5,498 bases of DNA, taken from positions 1-5,498 of the forward strand of contig JBIKVM010000196.1 of NCBI GenBank assembly GCA_044356825.1. Direction: 5' to 3'. The notes beneath the pieces were generated by a model. The model ran no database searches. It saw nothing but the letters and a program-made list of their open reading frames with translations, and was not told the DNA's origin. The stretch comes from JAUREX01 sp044356825 (GTDB lineage Bacteria > Pseudomonadota > Alphaproteobacteria > Rhodobacterales > Rhodobacteraceae). Positions 1-5,498 of the stretch are shown in pieces (the first letter of the stretch is position 1; every line of letters begins with the position of its first letter). The position numbers were made by a program, and so were the translations under genes.

Positions 1-3000
1 CCGGCTTCTTCCGCGACGGGGCGGTCTTTCGGCACCTCTCGGAACGGGCCCTGCCGGACCTTCTGAAGGATGCAAGCCACGATCGCCCCCTGCGGGTCTG
101 GGTGGCGGGGTGCAGCACGGGCGAGGAAGCCTACAGCCTCGCCATGGTCTGCCTCGAAGCCATTGCCGCGGCAGGTTGCCCGGTTCGGCTCCAGGTGCTG
201 GCCTCGGACGTAGACCCGCATGCGGTTGCGACAGCTCGCACCGGGTTCTATCCGCCCGGAATCGAGTCGCAGGTCTCGGCCGAGCGCCTCGCACGCTTTT
301 TCGTGCGCGAGAACGGCGGCTGGCGCGTTACCTCAAAGTTGCGCGATGCGATTGTGTTCACGGTAGCCGATCTTCTTTCCGATCCGCCGTTCTCGCGCAT
401 CGATCTCGTGTCTTGCCGCAACGTCTTGATCTATCTCGCACCCGAAGCGCAGCGCCGCGTGATTGCCGCATGCTGCTTTGCGCTGCGTCCTGGTGGTTTG
501 CTCCTGCTCGGCTCCGCTGAGACGCCCGGGCCGCTCGACGGCCGTTTTGCAGTGGCGGACAAGACGGCGCGGCTCTGGCAAAGAACCGGCAGCGGCAGGC
601 CGGGCGATCTGCATCTGGCCGCCACCCCTCGCGGTAGCCCCCTGACACCCCGGACGCCGCCGCAAGCGGGGCGCGCCGCGCTCGCCGAACTCTGCCGAAA
701 GGTGGTGCTCGAGGACTACGCGCCAGCGGTCGTGCTGATGACGCGGCAGTTCGAATGTCTCTACATGCTCGGTCCAACCGAGCGCTACCTCCGCGTGACC
801 CAAGGCCACGCCGACCCCGGTTTTCTGGGGCTGTTGCCCAAGGCGATGCGCGCGCGGTTTCGTGACGCTGCGGCCGGCTGCGACCTGAAGAACCCTCGGG
901 TCAGCGTCGCGGGGGGGCGTATCCCCGGCGAAGGCGCCTTTCGCATCGATCTGCGCGCGGTTCCGGATGGCCATGCCGTTCTGCTGCTGGCCTGCTTCGT
1001 CGCACTTCCCGCAGAGACGGATCGGACCCCGGCCAAGCGGACCGCGGCCAAGGTCGGCACCAGCGACCTGAAGGCCGAACTGGAGCGTACACGGGGTGAG
1101 TTACGAACCGCGCTTCGCGATCTCGAACGCGAGGTCGAGGCGCGCGGCGCCGATGTTGCCGATGTGCTGTCGGTCAATGAGGAGTTTCAGTCCACAAACG
1201 AGGAACTGCTCGCCTCGAAGGAAGAGCTGCAATCCTTGAACGAGGAACTAACGGCGCTGAACAGCCAGTTGCAGGAGACATTGGAGCGACACCGCAACAC
1301 CGCCAACGACCTGCAGAACGTGCTCTACAGTACCGATGTCGCCACGCTGTTTCTGGACCGCGAGCTGAATGTGCGGTTCTACACACCCGCCGCGCGGGCA
1401 TTGTTTCGTGTCATTCCGACAGATATCGGCCGCCCTCTCTCAGACCTCGCGGCAATGGCGAAGGACGAGGAGCTGCTGAGCGATGCTCGTGCAGTCCTGG
1501 CCACATCCGATCCCAGGGAGGTCGAGATCGCGACCCCCGAGGGCGTCTGGTATCTTCGGCGGATCCAGCCCTATCGAGTCGAAGGCGGTGCGACTGACGG
1601 GGTCGTCATCACCTTCAACGAGATCACTGAGCGCAAGCGCACAAGCGCGACGCTGGAAGCTGCGGTGAAGGCCGCAGATGCAGCAACGCAGGCCAAGTCT
1701 CGTCTGCTCGCTGTCGTGGGTCATGATCTGCGCCAACCTCTGCAAGCGCTTGCCCTGCTCCACGGCCTCATGACGCAAAGCGCGGGCAAGGCCGAGCAGG
1801 CGCGGTTCGCGGCGCTGCTCGAACGAACCCTTCATGCCACGATCGAGATCCTCGACTCGCTGCTGGACATCAACCTCATCGAGTCGGGCGTCGTCAAACC
1901 GAAGCCTGTGCCCATGGCGATAGGCCCGCTGATTGCCGGTGTCGTCGAGGAATTCGCTCCGCTCTGCGAGCAGAAGGGCCTTAAGCTGCGCACCGTTCCA
2001 TGCAAGGCCTGGGTGCGCACCGATCCGAAGCTGCTCAGGCAGATTCTGCGCAACCTGCTGTCCAACGCGCTAAAATACGCCAATCGGGGCGGCATCCTCG
2101 TCGGTTGCCGGCGCAAGGGCACGGGGCTTCAGATTGAGGTTCACGATACAGGCATAGGCGTCGCCAAGGGCGATCAGGGGGCGATCTTCGACCCATATAG
2201 GCAAATTGATCAGAAAGTTGCATCGGGCGGACGCGGCCTTGGTCTGTCGATTGTTCGGCGGCTGGCCGACCTTCTCGATCATCCGGTCACGGTCCGCTCG
2301 ACCCTCGGGAAGGGATCGGCCTTCATGGTCAGGCTGCCGATGGTATCGGCCGAGTTGTCCGCCCCGCCCGGAACGCCCCTCGCGCGAAGCGCTGCATCGG
2401 ATCCGCACGGAAACATCCTACTGGTCGAGGAAGACGATCAGTTGCGCGGTCTGCTGACAGAAGTGCTCGAGTCGGCCGGGCACACCGTGATTGCGCAGCA
2501 AAACGCGCGCGCGGCGCTCGATTGGGCGTCGGCTGACCCCGCGCATCCTGATCTGCTGCTTGCGGATCTGGACCTCGACGATGGCTCAGGCGGTGTTGCG
2601 CTCTCGGTCGAACTGGCAAATGCCATCGGTGCACAGGTGCCGAGCCTGATCCTGACAGGCCATGTCCCTTTGCCGACGATGACTGCGACGACACAATCGC
2701 ACCTGATCAAGCCGGTATCACCCGAGGTCTTGCTCGCCAGCATCGCTGGCTTGCTCAGCGTCGCGCCGCGCACCCTTGCGCCCGAAAGCGGCGTGGCGCC
2801 TTCGGCCGTGGGCATGACCGTGCACATCGTAGACGACGATCCGCTGCTGCGTGAAGCCGCGAGCCGGCTGTTCGAGGCGGAGGGCTGGATCGTCGCCACC
2901 TATGTATCGGCCGAGGAATTCCTGTCGGCACCGCGCCCGGTGGGGCCTGCCTGCCTGATCGTCGATGCTGTGCTTCCCGGCATGGACGGTGTCAGCATGA

Positions 3001-3416
3001 TCAAGGTTCTGCGCGAGGAGGCGCTGCTGCCCCCGGCGATCATACTAACGGGCTATGGCGATGCCATGATGGCGGTCAGCGCGATGAAGGCCGGCGCCTC
3101 CGATCTGATCGAGAAGCCCGCGATTGCGGCTGACCTTCTGGTCAGTGTCCGCTCGGCGGTCGCGCGGGCTAGCGACTCACGGGCGCGAGATCAAGCGCGC
3201 CGCGAGGCAAAAGCGCGCTTCGCCGGCCTGACGGATCGGCAGCGCGAGGTGCTGACCAAGGTTCTGCAGGGCGCGCCGAACAAGATCATCGCGGCTGATC
3301 TCGGCATCAACCAGCGCACTGTCGAGAACCACCGTGCCGCGGTCATGCGCAAGACAGGCTCCGTCTCGCTGCCAGCCCTTGTCCGTCTTGCGCTTGCGGC
3401 AGGGATCAATGTCTGA
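1..3416 (+). CDS. CheR-PAS-histidine kinase-receiver-receiver-LuxR hybrid signalling protein (5' partial)
   Basis: The reading frame is open from base 3 to the TGA at 3414-3416, so the true start lies upstream; the GTG at 102 sits inside a conserved CheR motif and is not the start. Counting the GGC at base 3 as residue 1, 1137 residues are visible. The order is: CheR methyltransferase core with GFFRD (1-5), the SAM-binding loop GCSTGEEAYSLAM (36-48) and FSRIDLVSCRNVLIYL (130-145); a degenerate PAS-like segment (about 228-333); a Glu/Leu-rich coiled coil (354-438); PAS (about 437-545); HisKA with phospho-acceptor His574 in HDLRQPL; HATPase with N box around Asn688, DTGIG (715-719) and GRGLGLSIV (743-751); receiver 1 with Asp855 and Lys903; receiver 2 with DDD (944-946), Asp988 and Lys1038; and a LuxR/NarL HTH (about 1076-1134). 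No membrane segment is visible, so it is probably cytoplasmic. The last two domains alone resemble a complete FixJ regulator. Family relatives often carry CheB in front of CheR; whether this one does cannot be seen. The signal sensed and target genes are unknown, and the CheR part does not prove a role in chemotaxis. Confidence 0.93.
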   Translation, partial: GFFRDGAVFRHLSERALPDLLKDASHDRPLRVWVAGCSTGEEAYSLAMVCLEAIAAAGCPVRLQVLASDVDPHAVATARTGFYPPGIESQVSAERLARFFVRENGGWRVTSKLRDAIVFTVADLLSDPPFSRIDLVSCRNVLIYLAPEAQRRVIAACCFALRPGGLLLLGSAETPGPLDGRFAVADKTARLWQRTGSGRPGDLHLAATPRGSPLTPRTPPQAGRAALAELCRKVVLEDYAPAVVLMTRQFECLYMLGPTERYLRVTQGHADPGFLGLLPKAMRARFRDAAAGCDLKNPRVSVAGGRIPGEGAFRIDLRAVPDGHAVLLLACFVALPAETDRTPAKRTAAKVGTSDLKAELERTRGELRTALRDLEREVEARGADVADVLSVNEEFQSTNEELLASKEELQSLNEELTALNSQLQETLERHRNTANDLQNVLYSTDVATLFLDRELNVRFYTPAARALFRVIPTDIGRPLSDLAAMAKDEELLSDARAVLATSDPREVEIATPEGVWYLRRIQPYRVEGGATDGVVITFNEITERKRTSATLEAAVKAADAATQAKSRLLAVVGHDLRQPLQALALLHGLMTQSAGKAEQARFAALLERTLHATIEILDSLLDINLIESGVVKPKPVPMAIGPLIAGVVEEFAPLCEQKGLKLRTVPCKAWVRTDPKLLRQILRNLLSNALKYANRGGILVGCRRKGTGLQIEVHDTGIGVAKGDQGAIFDPYRQIDQKVASGGRGLGLSIVRRLADLLDHPVTVRSTLGKGSAFMVRLPMVSAELSAPPGTPLARSAASDPHGNILLVEEDDQLRGLLTEVLESAGHTVIAQQNARAALDWASADPAHPDLLLADLDLDDGSGGVALSVELANAIGAQVPSLILTGHVPLPTMTATTQSHLIKPVSPEVLLASIAGLLSVAPRTLAPESGVAPSAVGMTVHIVDDDPLLREAASRLFEAEGWIVATYVSAEEFLSAPRPVGPACLIVDAVLPGMDGVSMIKVLREEALLPPAIILTGYGDAMMAVSAMKAGASDLIEKPAIAADLLVSVRSAVARASDSRARDQARREAKARFAGLTDRQREVLTKVLQGAPNKIIAADLGINQRTVENHRAAVMRKTGSVSLPALVRLALAAGINV

Positions 3417-3457
3417 TGGCATGCGGCGCTGGGCGCGATGATCGGAGCGGGCTATGT

Positions 3458-3476
3458 TCGTGCGACACCCGCACGA
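3458..3476 (+). terminator. Possible terminator hairpin after the kinase gene
   Basis: TCGTGCG (3458-3464) and CGCACGA (3470-3476) form a perfect 7-bp stem around the 5-base loop ACACC, starting 42 bases after the kinase stop codon. The position suits transcription termination, but no run of T follows (the next bases are TCGTGGGAAG), so a classic intrinsic terminator is not shown. It could also be a protein-binding palindrome or a chance structure. Confidence 0.3.
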
Positions 3477-3694
3477 TCGTGGGAAGAGTTGGACAGCCGT
3501 TTTATGCTGTTCTTCTTGGACCTGAAATCTGGCCCATGATCAGCGCCTGAGAGGTTGCCGTTGGGGCGGCGTCAACGCGGCCGGTCGATGTTGTGGCTCT
3601 CGTTCGATTAGAGGACGCTGATTCGAGCCTGCAGTCCCTTCCTCTGACTGCTCCAGCCCCGGATTGCCGCCGGCACCTCGCAACACACGCTTCA

Positions 3695-3738
3695 GTGCCG
3701 ACACGAAGCGACCTGAGCCGACGCGGCGCGTGCGGCAC
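3695..3738 (+). other. Bulged stem-loop upstream of the recombinase operon
   Basis: GTGCCG-A-CACG (3695-3705) can pair with CGTGCGGCAC (3729-3738), giving ten base pairs with one bulged A and a 23-base loop. An upstream CGGCAC (3671-3676) competes for GTGCCG (3695-3700) with a 6-bp stem and an 18-base loop, so two mutually exclusive foldings are possible. The structure ends 55 bases before the start of the small protein gene. Such an arrangement could act in the leader RNA or as a binding site, but in DNA this GC-rich a chance fold is a real alternative. Confidence 0.25.
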
Positions 3739-3783
3739 CTTGCGCGGTGAGACCGAGGCCATAGCGTTGTCCCGGTCGCCACC

Positions 3784-3787
3784 GGAG
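3784..3787 (+). promoter_or_regulatory. Ribosome binding site of the 74-residue protein
   Basis: GGAG lies six bases before the ATG at 3794. It is the reason for choosing this start over the upstream in-frame start near 3593, whose added residues look non-coding, and over the internal ATG at 3848, which has no such site. Confidence 0.5.
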
Positions 3788-3793
3788 CCCCTG

Positions 3794-4018
3794 ATGAACG
3801 CGCGCCTTGCCATTGCCTCGGGACCGAACCCCCTCGCCCCATCGGCGATGACCGCTGCCGAGCGCCGCGCAGAGCTGTGCGGCCTGCTGGCCCTCGGGAT
3901 GATCCGCCTCAGGCAGCGGGGGATGGCCCAACATTCTGACGATACTGGAGAAATTCGCCTACACTATCCGGCCGAGCGGAGCGTTCATGCAACCGCGACT
4001 CACCGGAGGCATGCATGA
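3794..4018 (+). CDS. Small conserved protein, first gene of the DUF2924/recombinase operon
   Basis: The 74-residue product has no function known to me. From memory, small proteins of this kind are common directly upstream of DUF2924 and recombinase genes in Alphaproteobacteria, with a core resembling AERRAELCGLLALGMIRLRQR (residues 22-42, possibly one helix) followed by a TGE...L.Y/F segment (51-58) and a His-rich end. No signal peptide, membrane helix, cysteine cluster or recognisable DNA-binding fold is visible. Its TGA (4016-4018) overlaps the ATG of the DUF2924 gene (4015), which argues for translational coupling and a shared job with the recombinase. The first 18 residues are the least certain; Met19 (ATG at 3848) is the start of the part that looks conserved, but the GGAG at 3784 favours 3794. 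An upstream in-frame extension to 3593 is unlikely. Confidence 0.7.
   Translation: MNARLAIASGPNPLAPSAMTAAERRAELCGLLALGMIRLRQRGMAQHSDDTGEIRLHYPAERSVHATATHRRHA
4005..4009 (+). promoter_or_regulatory. Strong ribosome binding site of the DUF2924 gene
   Basis: GGAGG stands five bases before the ATG at 4015, within the end of the preceding gene. Another ATG at 4011 is only one base from the site and reads a different frame, so 4015 is the better start. A strong own site suggests the DUF2924 protein is made efficiently, not only by re-initiation. Confidence 0.6.
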
Positions 4019-4551
4019 ACAAGCCCGATCCCATCCCCGCGCGCCTGGCCGCGCTGAAGACCGCCACGACGCCCGATCTGCGGCAGCAGTGGCGCGATCT
4101 GTTCGCGACAGCGCCGCCGCCCTTCAACCGGCGTTACCTTGAGTCCCGCCTCGCCTATCGCATCCAGGAGCTGGCCTATGGCGGGCTAAAGCCCGAGACG
4201 ATCCGGCGGCTCGAGCGGCTCGGCGAGGACCTCGATGGCGGCGACCGCAAGAAAAGCCGCATCCGCGCCGACGCGATGCCGATCACCGGCACGCGGCTAC
4301 TGCGCGAATGGCAGGGCGCGGAATATGTCGTCACCGTCACGGCCGATGGCTTTGAGTGGCTGGGGCGGCCTTACAAGTCGCTGTCGGCCATCGCGCGGGC
4401 CATCACCGGCACGCGGTGGAACGGCTGGGCCTTCTTCGGGCTCAAGAATTATCGTGGGGTGAGCGGCGGTGGCCGCAAACGCGCGGACGATCCGGTGGAT
4501 TGTTCGCAGCCGCGAACGCCCGGTGCGCAAGCGGAAGGCCGGGAGCGATGA
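4015..4551 (+). CDS. DUF2924 family protein
   Basis: The 178-residue product matches what I know of DUF2924, a family of unknown function found next to large serine recombinases. An N-terminal helical part contains ESRLAYRIQELAYGGL (43-58) and a basic stretch (78-84). The C-terminal core has GTRLLREWQG (92-101), a beta-like VVTVTADGFEWLGRPYKSLS (105-124) and AIARAITGTRWNGWAFFGL (125-143), the most characteristic part of the family. A hydrophilic tail of about 35 residues follows and is probably disordered. It has no signal peptide or membrane segment, so it is cytoplasmic. It overlaps the genes on both sides by four bases (ATGA). The compact basic character and fixed position before the recombinase suggest a DNA-binding or accessory role in recombination, but this is inference; no catalytic motif is visible. 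Confidence 0.9.
   Translation: MNKPDPIPARLAALKTATTPDLRQQWRDLFATAPPPFNRRYLESRLAYRIQELAYGGLKPETIRRLERLGEDLDGGDRKKSRIRADAMPITGTRLLREWQGAEYVVTVTADGFEWLGRPYKSLSAIARAITGTRWNGWAFFGLKNYRGVSGGGRKRADDPVDCSQPRTPGAQAEGRER
4282..4416 (+). repeat. 15-bp direct repeat inside the DUF2924 gene
   Basis: ATCACCGGCACGCGG occurs at 4282-4296 and again, identically, at 4402-4416. The copies are exactly 120 bases (40 codons) apart, in the same frame, and both encode ITGTR (residues 90-94 and 130-134). Both places fall in family-conserved motifs, so shared protein sequence and codon bias may explain the identity. Confidence 0.9.
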
Positions 4552-5498
4552 CGAAGCCGCCGGATAAATCAAAGGTCGTCCGCAAGCTGCGCTGCGCGGT
4601 CTACACCCGGAAATCATCCGAGGAAGGGCTGGAGCAGGAGTTCAACAGCCTCCATGCCCAGCGCGAGGCCTGCGAAGCATTCATCGCCAGCCAGCGGTCC
4701 GAGGGCTGGGTGCTGGTCCGCGACCAGTACGACGACGGCGGCATCTCGGGCGGCACGCTGGAACGGCCCGGGCTGAAGCGGCTGATGCAGGATGTGGATG
4801 ATGGCCTCGTGGACGTCATCGTCGTCTACAAGATCGACCGCCTGTCGCGCTCGCTCGCCGACTTTGCCAAGCTGGTCGAGGTGTTCGACCGGAACGGCGT
4901 GACCTTCGTCTCGGTGACGCAGTCGTTCAACACGACGACAAGCATGGGGCGGCTGACGCTGAACATCCTGCTCAGCTTCGCCCAGTTCGAACGCGAGGTG
5001 ACGGCCGAGCGCATCCGCGACAAGGTCGCCGCCAGTCGGAAAAAGGGGATGTGGATGGGTGGTGTGCCGCCCTTCGGCTATCAGGTGGAAAACCGCAAGC
5101 TGCTGGTCGACGAGGACGCCGCCGCGCATGTGCGCTGGATCTTCGCCCGCTTCATCGAGATCGGCTCCTGCACGGTGCTCGCCCGCGAGGTCGGCGCGCG
5201 CGGCCTCGGCACGTCCCGCGGCAATCGGATCGACAAGAAATACCTTTACCGGATGCTGTCGAACCGCGCCTATATCGGCGAGGCGGTCCACAAGGGCGAC
5301 AGCTACCCCGGCGAGCACGACGCGATCATCGACCGCGAGACGTGGGAGCGCGTCCACACCATCCTGCAGGAGAGCCCGCGCAAGCGCGCCGCCCGCACCC
5401 GCGCCGAGACGCCCGCGCTGCTGAAGGGGCTGGTGTTCGGGCCTGATGGCGCTGCGTTCTCGCCAACGCACACGCGCAAGGGCGAGAAGCTCTACCGC
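4548..5498 (+). CDS. Large serine recombinase (3' partial)
   Basis: The frame is open from the ATG at 4548 to the window edge, giving 317 residues; related proteins are usually 450 to 600 long, so the C-terminus is missing. The enzyme makes double-strand cuts through a 5'-phosphoserine link, then rotates and rejoins the ends. The resolvase-like catalytic domain (about 15-160) shows YTRKSSEEG (19-27) with the expected nucleophile Ser23, SLHAQRE, YDDGGISGGTLERPGL (61-76) and YKIDRLSRS (94-102) with the active-site Arg98 and Arg101. The long connecting helix carries FEREVTAERIRDK. The recombinase domain follows (about 170-265), from PPFGY to the ETWERVH segment. The next part, LLKGLVFGPDGAAFSPTHTR, stands where many relatives have a zinc ribbon, but the usual first Cys pair is absent. 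The start overlaps the DUF2924 stop (ATGA at 4548-4551) with GGAAGG at 4533-4538 as a plausible ribosome site. It is likely the integrase of a mobile or formerly mobile element; the target site is unknown. Confidence 0.96.
   Translation, partial: MTKPPDKSKVVRKLRCAVYTRKSSEEGLEQEFNSLHAQREACEAFIASQRSEGWVLVRDQYDDGGISGGTLERPGLKRLMQDVDDGLVDVIVVYKIDRLSRSLADFAKLVEVFDRNGVTFVSVTQSFNTTTSMGRLTLNILLSFAQFEREVTAERIRDKVAASRKKGMWMGGVPPFGYQVENRKLLVDEDAAAHVRWIFARFIEIGSCTVLAREVGARGLGTSRGNRIDKKYLYRMLSNRAYIGEAVHKGDSYPGEHDAIIDRETWERVHTILQESPRKRAARTRAETPALLKGLVFGPDGAAFSPTHTRKGEKLYR

Larger units (their letters stand above)
3417..3793. other. Intergenic region between the kinase gene and the recombinase operon
   Basis: I find no convincing gene here. 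Frames on both strands run open for 60 to 100 codons, but their translations are rich in Arg, Pro, Ala and Ser and show no motif I recognise, as expected for shadow frames in GC-rich DNA. The stretch contains a perfect 7-bp hairpin (3458-3476), a relatively AT-rich patch (29 G/C of 60 at 3481-3540, clearly below the flanking genes), a 44-codon ORF at 3416-3550 of doubtful status, and a bulged stem-loop (3695-3738). The promoter of the downstream operon should lie here, but no hexamer pair with proper spacing stands out: TTGGAC at 3489 and TATGCT at 3503 are only 8 bases apart, and TTGGAC at 3516 has no good partner. If the recombinase operon is part of an integrated element, this region is also a candidate for its junction with host DNA. 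Confidence 0.6.
3794..5498 (+). mobile_element. Recombinase module, possible end of an integrated element (partial)
   Basis: The three coupled genes for the 74-residue protein, the DUF2924 protein and the serine recombinase form one unit. Such units are typical of integrated elements, and the recombinase gene usually lies close to an attachment site. Neither end of an element is proven here: the left limit given is only the first gene start, the right end is off the window, and no attachment-site repeat could be matched within the window. Confidence 0.4.

Noticed and set aside
102..104. GTG at 102 as start of the kinase gene
   Set aside because: The frame stays open to base 3 with clear CheR sequence (GFFRD), and the GTG lies inside the SAM-binding strand, so the gene begins upstream of the window.
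333..1177. Minus-strand ORFs opposite the CheR and PAS-like part
   Set aside because: They lie entirely within well-supported + strand coding sequence and their translations show no domain.
3489..3508. Promoter with TTGGAC and TATGCT
   Set aside because: The two hexamers are only 8 bases apart, far from the 16 to 18 needed by a standard sigma-70 type promoter.
3610..3650. A tRNA or tmRNA end on the minus strand, suggested by CTCGAATC
   Set aside because: The bases around it do not form a T-stem or an acceptor stem, and no cloverleaf can be drawn.
3593..3793. In-frame upstream extension of the 74-residue protein
   Set aside because: The added 67 residues are low in recognisable structure and rich in Arg, Ser and Pro. 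The GGAG at 3784 gives the ATG at 3794 a proper ribosome site.
3502..3842. Minus-strand ORFs of about 100 codons in the intergenic region
   Set aside because: Two overlapping frames on the same strand are both open, neither has a recognisable motif, and such frames are common in GC-rich DNA.
4614..5471. Minus-strand ORF of 285 codons opposite the recombinase
   Set aside because: The + strand encodes a clear serine recombinase with catalytic motifs. The antisense frame is open only because of codon bias and has no recognisable domain.

Overview
The window is GC-rich, mostly with GC-ending codons, and looks like chromosomal DNA of an alphaproteobacterium. This rests on family resemblance: a CheR/PAS/histidine kinase protein ending in a FixJ-like regulator, and a small ORF - DUF2924 - serine recombinase trio that I associate with Alphaproteobacteria. 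I cannot place it to genus from sequence alone. All supported genes lie on the + strand.

Left part (1-3416): the 3' part of one very large signalling gene, whose 5' end is off the window. The visible 1137 residues hold, in order, a CheR-type methyltransferase core, a degenerate PAS-like segment, a long coiled coil, a PAS domain, a HisKA/HATPase kinase core, a receiver, a second FixJ-like receiver and a LuxR-type helix-turn-helix. The protein therefore carries sensor, kinase, phosphorelay and DNA-binding output in one chain.

Middle (3417-3793): about 380 bases without a convincing gene. The stretch holds a 7-bp perfect hairpin shortly after the kinase stop, a local drop in GC (29 of 60 bases at 3481-3540), a 44-codon ORF whose start overlaps the kinase stop, and a larger bulged stem-loop just before the next operon. 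It probably separates two transcription units and may be the boundary between host DNA and a mobile module.

Right part (3794-5498): a tightly packed operon of a 74-residue uncharacterised protein, a DUF2924 protein of 178 residues, and a large serine recombinase cut by the window edge after 317 residues. Each junction is an ATGA overlap, so the three are probably translationally coupled and act together. The recombinase cuts and rejoins DNA; the roles of its two small partners are not established, and an accessory role in recombination is my inference. The most interesting leads are the unexplained recombinase partners and the all-in-one kinase. I see no RNA gene, CRISPR array or insertion sequence ends.
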